In this document: positions 12,501 to 24,384 of the stretch, one piece after another | Layout: each line of letters begins with the position of its first letter | Position numbering within the stretch: position 1 is the first letter of the stretch | NCBI GenBank assembly: GCA_000827265.1 | Contig: KN834769.1 | Location: 3,823-67,822 of the forward strand | DNA length: 64,000 nucleotides | Reading direction: 5' to 3' | Source: Collybiopsis luxurians FD-317 M1 | Taxonomy: Eukaryota > Basidiomycota > Agaricomycetes > Agaricales > Omphalotaceae | Notes under the pieces: model-generated | Database searches by the model: none | Seen by the model: the letters and a program-made list of their open reading frames with translations, nothing else | What the model was told of the DNA's origin: nothing | Position numbers and translations under genes: made by a program

Positions 12501-13505
12501 TAGCTGCCATCTCAGTCCACACTCTGATAACTATACAGCACAAAATGATTTCTCTGAGTCATTATGATCATACCTCTGATGACTAGCCATGTAAGGCTCT
12601 CGGAGGTTCATATAGTGATTTGATGCTTTCAAGATGCAGTACATGTACTTACCAAAAGCTAGTCCATTGCCCCAGAGCATCATCAATTGAATTTTGGGGC
12701 AATACAGCTCGATGTGACTTTTGCTTGGACGGTTTATGAAAGCTATGGCAGCCAGAAGAAAAGTCTAGATGACATCCACCGGTCAGGAAGAATAGGGAAC
12801 GAATCCGAGAATTTCATTACGAAAATAGTAAAATTCATTCCTGAAAGTTCTCCAAATGTCGCTGTTTATGACGATTTTTCATTATCCCGACTCTGGGTGT
12901 ATGCAGTGATCGGCCCCAATAGGCAGCTGTTTCTCACATACTTGCCTCTTACCCACGCCACACTTTCCTCCCCCGGGACAGTAAGTTTATTGCACCTTGC
13001 AATAGTGTCCGGAATGCTTCCTATCCTGCGGCAAGAAGAACCCTGCTGGTGGCTACAAACTTCTCTTGCGGCACACCAATTACTTAGAGAACTTATAGTA
13101 ATTTGTTGCTTATTGTTCGGGCTGGCAGTGTGCGTGTGCATGGATGACCAGCAGACTACAGAGGGGGTCTGGATGAATACTAGTCGTTATAGCAGTGCTG
13201 TATGTATTGTAAAAATGGCTGCTTTTTTCAATTCAAAAAGTGAAATAATTTACATAATGAGTCTCGTATAGGCTGCCTCGGCACCGCCAGCTCTGATACT
13301 AAGCCCTGTTAGCATCGGGTGACAAAGTCCTCGAATGTCTCACCAAAGCGCAAAATACAGTCGGAGATGGCCACCGCATGCTCATAATCACCGGCGGCGC
13401 AATTGCCTTCCCGGAATGGCTGTTCCCAGATAAAGTATTTTATGTCTACAGTCAACACTTTCAGCAGGCTGCAAGTTTATCAGGTCCTTTTTGCTTACCT
13501 ACCAG
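9532..13505. other. Mostly gene-poor interval
   Basis: About 4 kb with no gene I can recognise except a possible remnant at 10287-10812. Open frames at 11898-12386 and 12687-13271 look like chance frames: no conserved motif, and antisense frames of similar length. A short open stretch at 13310-13500 reads GDKVLECLTKAQNTVGDGH in frame and might be a decayed coding piece. Confidence 0.45.
10287..10812 (-). pseudogene. Uncharacterised gene, possibly DUF3237-like, structure unresolved
   Basis: Two protein-like stretches lie on the minus strand. The upstream one includes SILAVSYQHPLYQEIETLP. The downstream one reads CIDPKTGEVIANVLPNLGGE, continues through DVSFVLKFVEDGSIAYLKGE and stops at the TAA at 10287-10289. 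A GT-AG interval (a GTAGGT donor about 50 nt before a CTGCAG acceptor) lies between them, but joining it does not keep both frames. The gene is therefore either spliced differently or broken. The second half faintly resembles DUF3237 proteins (GGE-F-G pattern), which I would not rely on. No function is assigned. Confidence 0.3.
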
Positions 13506-14820
13506 ATGTGTCGACAACGGCTTTTTACAACACTTCTTGTTTGTCTTACGGGTCTTTCATTTATTTTTAGTGAACCTGTCAATCATTCTATTGATGATAC
13601 CCTCGGTGACTCTGCGACTGGACAGAGGCCAATATATCTACCAGTAACAGGTGTTTGGAAGGACAACACATGTACAAGCTGTTCTCTTCGACCGCCTACT
13701 CCGAGTGCCTTTAAGGGGACATATACTTCCGCGACATATTATCCTTATTTGAAGAACATCTCTATTACTTTCGAATTTACTGGTAACAGTGACATTGCTC
13801 TGATATTGAAAATTGTTCTGACTCGAGTGGACTTACCAAGGTACAGCCATTTACATTTTCTTCGTCCTTGCCAATGCTCCCCCACCTGGTGTCGGGGCCA
13901 CAACTGCTGTTAATTTCACTCTCGACGGCTCTATAATGGGTACATTCAATCACTCGCCCAACCGAAGCGCTCCAGCCTTTCAGTTCAACGAAAGTGCCTT
14001 AGTGTTTTCGCAAACAGGCTTGGAGAATATCAGTCACCAAATGGTCGGTCTCATTAGGACATCCCTCAGTCAAAGCTTCTATTGTTAAATTTATTAGGTC
14101 ATTAGCACAGCCGGAAATGAACAAATTTTTGTTGATTTCGATTACGCTTTGTATACGTGCGCTTTTTCTCTAACATATTATGTCGGTATCTTGAATTAAT
14201 TGGTACTCAGATTTGAGGAGGCTGGCGCTATCACCCTGTCCTCATCCAGTACAGCGACTTCTACTGCATCTTCCTCCTCAAACTTTTCAGGAAGCTTCTC
14301 TAAATCCACAATACTCACAGGTACCATTGCAGGAGCCATTGTTGGGGGACTGGTTATTCTCGGCGCTTTCATAGCAGGACTAATCTTCTGTCGACGTCAG
14401 AAACGTGAAGTAATCGACGGTAAACTTCAACGCAGTGAGCGTAATTACCAGCATATCGATCCGTTCCTACTACGTGCTCAGCGACAATATGTATCGGCCT
14501 TCGCTTCGGGAGGAAAGAAGCAAGAAGGAATCACCCAGCGCTCAGATCCAGTCTCTCGTAATCGCTTCCTTGCGGGCCCCTCAGTTTCTCACAAAGCCGT
14601 TATACTTCCAATGGCTTCCGTACCTGCACGTATCACAACAGCCGAGCTGCGGCAAATGCGGCGGATACGACAACGAGAGCTGGAACGCCAAATGCTGAGG
14701 GAAATCGGTGAACAGCTTCAACAGCTGAGGTCTGAGCAGACTGTAGTCTTGGATCTTCAGGAGTCGGCTCACGGGCGGGGTCTCAGTGACGAGTCACTGC
14801 CTGAGTATTCGAGTTTGTAG
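13506..14820 (+). CDS. Single-pass membrane protein with galactose-binding-like ectodomain (copy 1)
   Basis: Mushroom-specific type I membrane protein; ligand unknown. Four exons can be placed: 13506-13782, 13841-14043, 14098-14156 and 14211-14820, and all joins keep the frame. The ATG at 13506 gives a hydrophobic signal sequence. The ectodomain contains SIDDTLGDSATGQRP, ITFEFTGTAIYIFFVLANAP and VDFDYALYT, features of this family's beta-sandwich. A Ser/Thr-rich stalk precedes the membrane helix (TIAGAIVGGLVILGAFIAGL), followed by a basic stop-transfer stretch CRRQKR. The cytoplasmic part ends with a charged helical region rich in Arg, Glu and Gln and with the tail DESLPEYSSL, carrying an LPxY motif. 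The closest relative in the window is the gene at 60798-62238. Confidence 0.8.
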
Positions 14821-16192
14821 AGCTGTGATTTACTTTTACTTATATCCGTCATTTGAGATGCATCATGGAATAGAGTAGATAGAAGCAAAGATGGCGCACA
14901 GTAAGTAGTCCATCTGGCTCCGTGGATGCTGCATACGAATATGAGTCTGCCGATTTTGAAAACAATGTTAGAAAGGAGAGCTACAGGAATTACCTACTAG
15001 CTCTGACAGAGACTGGCAGTTACTCTGGCAGTCGTTCCCAGTCACTGCGGCCGTTCTGTTCCGTTAAAGAGGACTGTATTGTGATCCTTTGAATCAGAAC
15101 TTGATAATCCATGCAGAAGAAACCATACCTGTGTTTGAGAGACTCGGAAAGACGACACAAACATCAGTCCCCTAATCGTCAGAGTCAACGAATGGAGAAG
15201 GCCCAAAAATGGGCAGGAAGTGAGCTGAGTGCCAAAGATCTGCTGGACGCCTATTCAGCGATGCTTCCTGGCAGGAAATGCCCTCTACTGCCTAGATTGA
15301 CTTGAATATATACGTACCTTCTCCTTTGAATCTCAACTTATCTGATTCCATATTACACTGACTTCTCGTCGACCTTCGAGGCTCTGACCCGTGCCTTCAA
15401 GAGAAATTTCTCAATATTCCCAGTGGAGTACAGCAGGTCCCTAGCATATAAGTATTTGTACGCTTCTTTGCCTAAACTTATTGGGTACATACATATCCCC
15501 CAGATGAAACTCGGAAATAGTATGGAAATAGACAGCAGAGGAGAAATTCCGCTACGTACATTGCGGCCACTTAGCCCGAGAAGGTATGTCGTACCACGTC
15601 AGGCGCAAAGTGTACATGCCTATGCTGGCTCTTCCGCCCCGCTCAACGAGCTCGTGCGAGGGCTGTTCTGTATGGTTAATCCATATTCGCTTCAATAAGC
15701 GGGACTTGGGCGGTATCGGCGAGTTCATGCACCTATATATAGTAATACGAGTTCCAAATCGAGACACAGAAACAAGAATCCGCAACTTGAACATCCTTGA
15801 ATTATTGCATGGAACTCGACACTAAAGGCAGAGTGCTTGTTGTTCTCGAGGAATCCGAGAACGTGTAGAAACTTGGAAGTACTACCTTTCCGCCAGCAGA
15901 ACGGCAACTTCCTGGTTCATCCATCTTCGTAATATTTGTCTTAGTGTCGATTTATTCATTATCGTCTGTATATGTTTACATTCTTGTCTGAGATTCTCCG
16001 AAAGTTCATATTTTCTCTTGGAGCAGGCTCCCTATCCTTACAGCACACTTCATCCATAATTGTCTACATATCGCCAAATATGCTAAGCCCGTAATGGTGA
16101 AAGAGGTATAAGAAGGTCCTGAATTCTGCTACGTCTCTCCAAGCACCTCAGCTTCGCATCTCTTCGAGTTTTATCTAGCTCTCTCATTAAAT
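14821..16192. other. Intergenic, no recognisable gene
   Basis: About 1.4 kb. The short frames (15423-15698, 15586-15825) overlap on both strands and carry no motif. The last 150 bp upstream of 16193 contain CT-rich stretches typical of fungal promoters for the His/Gly-rich gene. Confidence 0.45.
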
Positions 16193-17922
16193 ATGCGATT
16201 CTCTGCCGCTACAACCATCTCTCTTCTCTGGCTTTTGACCGCCGTCCATGGTCTCAATATCAACAGATTCATCGATGTGTGTGCTTCTTTATTGTGTAAA
16301 GAGCTGAACACTCAATCGTGCTAACAAACTCTATCTCGTCAGTCCGCTGTTGTCGCAAGAGCTGAAGAAGGCGGACGAGGTGGTCATGATGATCACCGAG
16401 GCGGCCATGACGATCACGGTAAATTTACTACTTGCAAAAAGGTCATTCACAGCGACTAAAGGAATTTTCTTAAGGCCGACACGGACACGGACACGGACAC
16501 GATGATCACGGCAAGTAACGTCCAGAGAAAAAGCGAGCATGGACCAACAGTTGAGTTTTCTAGGTCACCATGGCTATCGCCGCACAGAAGAAGAAACTGG
16601 TAAGTCGGTGGGGTCTGACACAATGACGAGGCTCATCTTCTCGCAGAAGGAGGTCGTCGAGGAGACCATCGTGGCCATAATGGTAAGAGGAATTCACTCA
16701 AAGATGTCTGCATTGCTGAGTACACATGTATGCCTATTTTAGATCACCACGGGGGTCACGGAGGCCATGGACACGGAGACCACCGAGGAGGTCATCATGG
16801 CTACCGCCGCGAGGAAGATACTACCGGTAAGTAAACTATGTCCAGCCTACGAGTCTGGGGTCACTGACTCCTTGCTTCTCTACGAAGACGTAACTGGTAA
16901 GCCTAGCGAAAGCAATATATTGGAGGACGCTGTTGATGAAGTTCATCCTCCCGCAGAAGGAGGACGTCGAGGGGACCATCGCGGCCATGATGGTAAGAGG
17001 AATACACTCAATGATGTCTGCATTTCTGAATACACATATATGCGTACTTTAGATCACCACGGGGGTCACAGTGGCCACGGACACGGAGGCCACCAAGGAG
17101 GCCATCATGGCTACCGTCGCGAGGAAGATACTACCGGTAAGTGGACCATGTCCAGCATTCGAGTCTAGTGTCGCTGACAACTTGCATCACCGTAAAGACG
17201 CAACTGGTAAGCCTGGCAGAGATGGCAATTCGGCGGACACTGATTAAACCGTTTTTCTTCAGAGGGCTACGGTGGAGGAGGGTACAGTCATGGTGGATAC
17301 GGTCATCACGGCAGTGGATACGGACACCATGGAGGAGGAGGATATGGATGGTGGGCCCGTGAGGAGGAAGGATATGGTGGTGGTGGAAATAACGGCGACC
17401 ACGGAAAGGGAGACCACAACAAGGGAGGATACGGCCAAGGGGATCATGGAAAGGGAGACCACGGAAAAGGAGATCATGGTAAAGGGGATCACGGTAAGGG
17501 AGGTTATGGAAATGGTGGCAATGGCAAAGGCGACCACGGCAACGGAGGTTATGGCAATGGTGGCCACGGAAAGGGTGGTAGGTCTTCGTGTAATCCATCT
17601 CATTTCCCCTGCAGAAACTCACCAAATTTTTCCAGGCGACCATGGCAAGGGAGGTCACGGTGGCGGGTACGGAGGCGGTTCCGGAAGCGGATATGGAGGC
17701 GGGCACGGAAGCGGCTCTGGAAGCGGATATGGCGGCGGTTCTGGGAGCGGATATGGAGGCGGTTCTGGAAGCGGGTATGGAGGCGGTTCTGGAAGCGGAT
17801 ATGGAGGCGGTTCTGGGAGCGGATACGGAGGTGGCTCCGGAAGCGGGTACGGAGGCGGTTCCGGAAGCGGTTACGGAGGCGGCTCCGGAAGCGGGTACGG
17901 AAGTGGGTCCGGAGGCTACTAA
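16193..17922 (+). CDS. Secreted His/Gly-rich repeat protein built from duplicated exons
   Basis: I do not recognise a named family. The ATG at 16193 starts a signal peptide (MRFSAATTISLLWLLTAVHG). Twelve exons can be placed: 16193-16276, 16343-16418, 16475-16510, 16564-16599, 16647-16682, 16743-16826, 16888-16896, 16957-16992, 17053-17136, 17198-17206, 17263-17577 and 17636-17922. After the first intron (phase 0), every intron is phase 1. The intron after 16510 appears to use a GC donor (GCAAGT). The mature protein is dominated by His-Gly blocks (GGHGGHGHGDHRGGHHGYRR), then GDHGKG hexapeptides, then about nine copies of the octapeptide GGGSGSGY up to the TAA at 17920-17922. Such sequences suggest metal binding by the histidines and a structural, cell-wall or matrix-like role for the Gly/Tyr repeats; both are inference. 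Long antisense frames here are an artefact of the repeats. Confidence 0.75.
16647..17206 (+). repeat. Tandem duplication of a three-exon cassette, 310-bp period
   Basis: Exons of 36, 84 and 9 nt (16647-16682, 16743-16826, 16888-16896) recur exactly 310 bp downstream (16957-16992, 17053-17136, 17198-17206) with the same sizes and very similar introns. The coded segments are EGGRRGDHRGH, then the HHGGH...HHGYRREEDTT block, then the three-residue DVT or DAT. The earlier exon 16564-16599 (GHHGYRRTEEET) resembles the end of the 84-nt exon, so the unit probably spread more than once. Confidence 0.85.
17636..17922 (+). repeat. 24-bp tandem repeat coding GGGSGSGY
   Basis: The last exon of the His/Gly-rich gene is a minisatellite-like array. 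Its unit of 24 bp codes Gly-Gly-Gly-Ser-Gly-Ser-Gly-Tyr and is repeated about nine times, with one variant unit containing His and one extended GSGSGSGY unit. Third-base differences between units show the array is not brand new. Confidence 0.9.
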
Positions 17923-18700
17923 GTGCCTCGCCACCTATAACACAAGCGCCCCGAATGCTGGACTGTTGTCGGTTCGATACATGTGTAATTATAGTAGCCT
18001 GTTAGTTGTTCATGTAAACAGGACTTTAGCATAAAATATGTACAGTGGAGAGAAATAAATGCCTCTTCAATCAAACTTCTCGGCGGAGCTGGAAGTGAAC
18101 CTTCTCGAGAGACAAAATACCTAATTTACCTATAGTAGTAAACACATCCCGGGCCTACCGTATTCGACACTAGGTCCCTAACAAGTCCGAGTCACTTGCT
18201 TTCCCCTAAGTATTCAACACGTCCTAAGGCAGGGAACCGCGTACTAACAACAGAGAGTTTTACAAGTTACACACAGAAAAACCCCCATAAAACCCAAATC
18301 AAATCCCAGTACTCTTCTTCAACCATGGCAAAAACGTCCCGGATGAGTACCCTAATGCAAGAAAAATCCAAGTCTAAACGATAGTCACATCGATATCATT
18401 TCATCATCGTCATCACCCTCCACCACCAGAAACCCTCGAAGAGACACGAAAAACAGACCAACACCCAGCACCCAAAGAAGCCTAATTCGTATGCTACCTA
18501 CCCAGAAGACCCTAGGAATTAGAAGAAACGTGTGTTTCGTATAAAGTATAGCGTCGCATGAATCATGATGAAGAAGTAGATACGTATATATGGTGTGATA
18601 GCATGCGGGCAAACACATACTTTTTAAGTAATAGAAGAAAAAAAGAAAATAAGATTGGAGAAGAATAGTAGGTCAGCAGTCGTGCATGATGGATGATTGA
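17923..18700. other. Intergenic between convergent genes
   Basis: The plus-strand His/Gly-rich gene and the minus-strand PLAA gene converge here, so the 780 bp should hold both 3' ends. Nothing else is supported; short frames have no motif. Confidence 0.5.
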
Positions 18701-21700
18701 TTACAGCAGGGCTGACACCTCCGCGATAAGGTCCCTCACGCGAGTTTCGCTTCCAAAGGTCTGAGAAACGAAGGGAAGAGTCTCCACCACCTTCTGATTC
18801 TGACTCGGTTCCAGTGAATTGCCGCTCGATTTCATGGTATGCAACTACACACGGAAGTATGAGAGGGAATCAACCCGGAAAATAGACAGCTCAACTCACA
18901 GTGTTACCCAAAGCGAACAAGGTACGGTAGATCGTCTCCGAATCTCCCTTTTCGGCCTTCAAAATCTTTTGGAAGGACAGAATGAATAAACAACCTCGTG
19001 TTCAGCATTTCGTTATGCTTTAACCGGGACGAGCACTCACTCTCAAAACTAGCTCAAAGAACTGCTGACGTTGAGATCCATCAAATGGTGAGCGGAGTTG
19101 AGTGCAAGACATGCTAAGAAAGACAATGTCGTAAGAACAGGAAACACGGTGTGTATGGTACGTACTTGAAAAAAATCGTAGCTAGACAGGTACGCTGGGT
19201 TTTTGACAGCGATTCGTACGGTACCTGGGTTAGCGCGGATAATATCTAAGGAATAATCAGCAAGTCGAACTCCGACTAGAGCGAAATCTAAACGAAATTG
19301 GAATCTTACCCCATGAACCCACTCTCCCTCGACACTCGTTCCTTCTTGGAACATGTTTGCCAAGGTCTTCAGAACCAGCGTCAAATTAACTTCTCTGGAT
19401 TTCACGAGAGGAGGGGTCCAAGACGACGACCAGTCTGCGGCCACATAAAGGGCCTGAAGGAAGCGATTCTTTAGGGCGGGGTCATTCAGAGCCCCAGGGC
19501 AGTATACTGCGACCAATCGGCTTAGGTCCAAGACTAGAGTGGGTCATAACGAATTAATCACGGAAGTAAGAGGAGACTGTTGTCAGGAACATACCTGGAT
19601 AGAGAGATGCCGAGGGCCATCGTTCAAGGATTCCAATGATAGCCTCGACATTTGAGGCATTCGGTGGCGAAAGATTGACCTTCTGATTTTGAGGATCAGT
19701 CGCATAGGTGAGGTACGCAAAGGTATCCTCAAACGAAGATATCTCTTCAGGATACATGGCGAGCGACGACGTTGACTGAGAAACATATGCAACATGCTGA
19801 GCTTCCACGCTCAGGTAGGACAATAGAACCAACTCACTATCTCATCCTTTATCCTTCCATCGATTTCAAAGGTCTTGTGACTCATCAAGTTCACGTTGGC
19901 AGGCTTATAGAGGTTCCACGCCGCCTGGAAACAAGTGGGATATTAGAAAACAGAAAATACGAACAGAAAAACCCTCGAACTCGCCATTGGAATTTTTCGA
20001 GGGGTCGTGGGGACAGCGGGAGGTTTGGGGGTAGTTTGTGGAGCACCGGAGTACCGTGAAGCACCAGTGAAAGGGTCCATATAAGTAGAAGAATCCACGG
20101 GAGGAGCAGAAGGAGCAGAAGAGCCACCGATGTATCTTGAGGCGCCAGTGAACGGGTCCACGAAAGAGGAAGAGTTTGAAGAACCAGTCGGCACGGAATT
20201 TCCACTGCTTCGATACCTGGATGCACCTAAAAGAGTTAGGTACAGGCTTTTCAATTGACATAGAATAAGGTATCATGGGGGAAAACGGTACCTGTAAACG
20301 GGTCCACGTATTCGTCGTTTGATCCTACATTTACACCAGCAGTATTTTTCTCAATAAAGGCCGCGACCTGGTCGATGTAGGACATTGGAAGATCATTAGC
20401 TTCAAGGAATCTCTGGGCAGCAGAAAAAGTGTTTTCTACAAGGAAAAAGGTAAAGATCGCATCCGAATCTTAGATAGGCTGACTCAAGTTACCTGTGACA
20501 TTGTAAGGCAGTTTCAACGGAGGAACACCATCTTGGATATCCACGTCGAACACGTAGTCGTATTCCTTGCCTTGGTATAGTTGTTTTCTTCCTTGACCAA
20601 CGGCATCCACGACATCACCAATTTTCTGCCAGTTGCTGCTCAACGCGTCCCACTTCATTACCTTCTATTAAGAAACGCCAATTCATGTTGCGATCGACGG
20701 GAAGGCGTACCTGGTGTGCCTCTACAAGATCACCGTTCCTTACCATCTTAACCTCTCCCGATTTTTTCCCTCCATAGCAACGTGTATCAAGAGTGGGATC
20801 GAGGAGAAGATCAGATTTGACTTACCTGGCACGTTGAGAGCTTCCAAACCGGGCAAGTCACTCTTTTTTACATCGCCAACTTGCTGCGCCGGGAGAGCTT
20901 GGCTGGCGATCAAATCGTCGTAGGCTTTAAGCTCTTCAGCAGAGGCCCATCGCTCTTCCGCCTCGCTGAATACACGAACGATGCCGTCACTGCAACCGCT
21001 GACAATGTCTCCGTTTGGCATGGACGAGACTGCCCATACGGAGATGGCAGGGTGAACGAGAACCTGAGAACACTCCCCATCTACAAATATCATCAGAAAG
21101 ACACAAACGAAGGAAGTTAGTTATACACCGGCACCTTTCCAAACTCGAACGGAACGATCTTCTCCGCCAGAGACAATGCTACCAGAAGGGAGGACAGAAA
21201 GACTGTAAACGAAAGAGGTGTGTCCCGATAACGAGTATATGAGATCTCCGCCAAAGGTCCAGACACGAATTTCACTAGAACATTTCATTCGTAAGCAGAT
21301 AAAGCAAGCTAGTACAAAATAGATTTGAGGGTACCTGTCATTTGAACACGACGCGAAACCTAGGTCCGGGATTAAAGCCAATCCACGGACCGCATCCTGA
21401 TGACCTTTAAAAGTCGCAAAAAGCTTATGCTGGTTCCAGAGCTTGATTGTCTTGTCGGCAGATCCTAACGCCTTGGATTAGAAATAGCTCTTGAGTTTGG
21501 CATCCGGGATGACTGCACCGGTCAAAACTTGGTCCTCGTCTACGGCTAAAACTGCCCAGACCGATTGTTCGTGGCCTTTGAGTTCGTATGCCAGATTGAA
21601 GTTCTTCCATACTTTGGCAGTGCTGCGAGGAAGGATTAGGTAGCTGGATTGGCTTTGAGGAAAAAAGGACGCACCGATCCCATGAACCAGATATTATTGT

Positions 21701-22173
21701 ACCACCGGGCGTAACATCCAAAGCACAAACATTGTCCGTGTGGCCCAAAAGCGAGAAATCGGGATCTTTCTTTGGCGTAGATAAAGAAAAGACATTGATA
21801 ATCGCCTCCTGGCCGCCAGTTACTATGTATCCTGTGCAAGAAGAAGTTTTAAACGCGAAGATATCTCAGAGATCCAAGCAGCTGGGCGCACCTTTGGGGG
21901 CATCGGGGGTCGGTGGGATATGAGCCACGGCATTAACATATCGTGAACTGGCTCTGATAACGGTTTCTGCGGTAAAACTAGTAGAGGATGAAGATTTTTG
22001 CCATGAAATCGCCGTTGAATCTCGAGATGCCGAAAAGATTGTATTGTTTGTGGGTGAGCTCACTGCGCGTACCTGGAGGTTCAAAGTGAGCAAGTCGCGG
22101 TCGACGATGAGTAAAGAGGTCGACGAACGTCAGAGGAATGAGCTTTCAAAGTGGCGGATAGTTTGTAAGGCAT
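18701..22173 (-). CDS. PLAA/Doa1/Ufd3-type ubiquitin-binding WD40 protein
   Basis: Cdc48/p97 cofactor that binds ubiquitin and supports ubiquitin recycling and sorting. The ATG at 22173 gives MPYKLSATLKAHSSD, joined through an intron to VRAVSSPTNN. WD40 repeats follow (VNAVAHIPPTPD, HTDNVCALDVTPGG, SGHTSFVYSLSVLPSG, WAVSSMPNGDIVSG), each ending in the usual S-x-D-x-T/R type strand. Then comes the PFU domain (WDALSSNWQKIGDVV, YDYVFDVDIQDG), a linker with three DPFTGASRY motifs also known from PLAA, and a helical PUL domain through LSRLVAVYCPGAL and LALNSAHHL to VRDLIAEVSALL and the TAA at 18701-18703. About a dozen short introns are needed. All three family domains occur in the expected order, so the assignment is secure. 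The exact exon borders are not. Confidence 0.9.
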
Positions 22174-24384
22174 GATGAGGGTTAAGATCAAAAGGGTCAA
22201 AAGCTGACTGGAGGCCTCGGAGACCCAAGGCTTTAATGGATACGTGAGTAATTTCATTTGACAATTTCACAGATTTTTTATTCTTCTACTCTACAAAAAA
22301 AACTAAAATTTCATGTACACCACTCTAACGAACCCCACTATTGTACACAAAAAGCAATAGCAAGGGGATACGGAGGTGCAGTCTATGCCATGCACCATTA
22401 ATTCATCTCCTGCGAGGGCCTCACAACGGTCTACATCGCGCTACTGAAAAACGCGACAATGGAAAACGTAGCAGAGGGGATGAAATAAACCGCTTACGTG
22501 TGTGTTCCGCTTTTGAACCTCTTCATTAAGGGCAGGTCCGACGCGTTGACAAGAATGTCAACATGTTGAATAGACCGTCAGCAAAGGCTACCGTGGAGTC
22601 AACTTGGGTGTAGAATCAGAAGGTCTCGAAGCCAGTCCATTTGGCATTTATCTTCTTTCCTTCTGATGATCTTGAAAGTTTTCCATTCGGAGGAGTTTAA
22701 TGCGATTCATTCATGTCAACTTCCTGGTCCCAAAAGGACGGCGATCCGAGACTACATTGCCGGAAATAACCTGTGAAATTTCTGCCCAGTGGCTAAGCCA
22801 GAAGACCCTTGAATGAATGAATCTCGTTCCTGCTGCAAGCTCCGTGCACCTGGAATTACTCCGCGAGAGCATAAAACTATTCTGGCCAATCGAGTTTCTC
22901 CGAGTGAAACAGAAATCATCTGCGCTAACCATCTATTGACATTTAATCAGCCGTTCAAGCTGTGTTATCATCACACTTACTCGTAAACTTCCTTCGTGCA
23001 CGAGCCAGATCCATCTAAGTAGCTTCTGGCCACACTTTCCGCAACTCACTTTCCAAAAACCATTCATGCACGGCATGTACCCACGCGCTACCCGAGCTAA
23101 CTTAAGGTCGGTCAGATGTCACTTGAACAGCAGAATCTATGTCTGCTGTACACGTCAAAGTCAAGGTTAAGAACATATACATACCTGGTACGGTGTAATT
23201 TCCCTCACTCGGTCCAATTTGGACGGAGATCGTCGCAACAATATCCAGATATAGACTCAAATATGCCACCCAGCCATCTCCGCTGTCACTTAAACTGCGT
23301 ACTTTTCCATGTCGAGTTTGGCAGCGCCTAAGGCCTTGTAAAACCGTTGATGCTTCGGACACTCATCTCACCAGCGCCGATAATCAATGAGAACTTCAGT
23401 GAGCCAGTTGACCCTGCAAATATGGAGTTGAACGGTCGGCTTTCCAAAGCACCCAAAGCAAAGTCGGCATTTACTATCATACTTGCAGAAATAACTCACC
23501 ACGACAAATAAGTACCTCGAATGTCGGACTTCTCCAAAGTCCATGCGGAGGATTGTATACGAGGGGATTGTGCGCGCATAACGAGACCTTGCGATAGGCC
23601 AATTCAGCCATCCAAGAGGTCTAAGAAGCGAAAAACCTTAAAAAGGTTCCATAGTTACGAGGGGACCGTCAAAAGTGAATGAAAAAACACACCTACTAAG
23701 ATCCAGATTTCATTTTGACGGGATCCCGGTGGGAACGTTCGCGGAAGCTAGAGATCAATTAATAGGACCAAGTAGCAACAGTATCGCCCTCGACTGATAG
23801 TAATTGAATGTGTTAACTTGAACTCCCACTTGACTTCACAAGCGGTGGTAGTTTTAGCTGGAAGTTTGCGCCTAGAAGCCTGATTTCAAGGCAGTTCGAA
23901 AACAGCGCAGATCATAGCGACGGCAGGTGAATGAATGAAGGGTGATCGACAGAAGGAACAAAGTGTTCCGAGTTTGAATGGAGAGAACGAAGAGCAACGT
24001 TGATGAGAGCAGTCAGAAGTTTTGAGCAGTCATGGAGTTTCAACAGACAGATTCTAGAAATCGGGGTCGAAGGGAAAGAGAGGAACACAAGAGACGATTG
24101 TTTGCAATTGCGAGAATGCCCTTTAACATCATTCCCACTGCAGGAAGATGTATGACCTTAAATGACCATTTGAGAGCATTTACACTATAGCCGCACAAAC
24201 GATCGCAAAAGCAAAGGAATCAATCAATGATGCACCATACGCAGAGAGGCAACGAAGGTGGTAGTCGGGTTCAAGGTTTACTTCTCAAGCGCCCAGTAAA
24301 CGCTCGAAAATTACTCACAGCCGCCTTCCACGTTGTTACCTAGAGAATTTTGCTACAAAGGCCCGCACCTAGCTAGAAATACTC
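22174..24384. other. Gene-poor interval upstream of PLAA
   Basis: About 2.2 kb with only short frames on both strands and no conserved motif. It includes the PLAA promoter. I see no repeat array or transposon feature. Confidence 0.45.

Noticed and set aside
17131..17934. Long minus-strand frame of 267 codons rich in Ala/Ser/Thr
   Set aside because: It is the antisense of the Gly/Ser/Tyr repeat array and of His-rich exons. Repeats without stops on one strand give open frames on the other.
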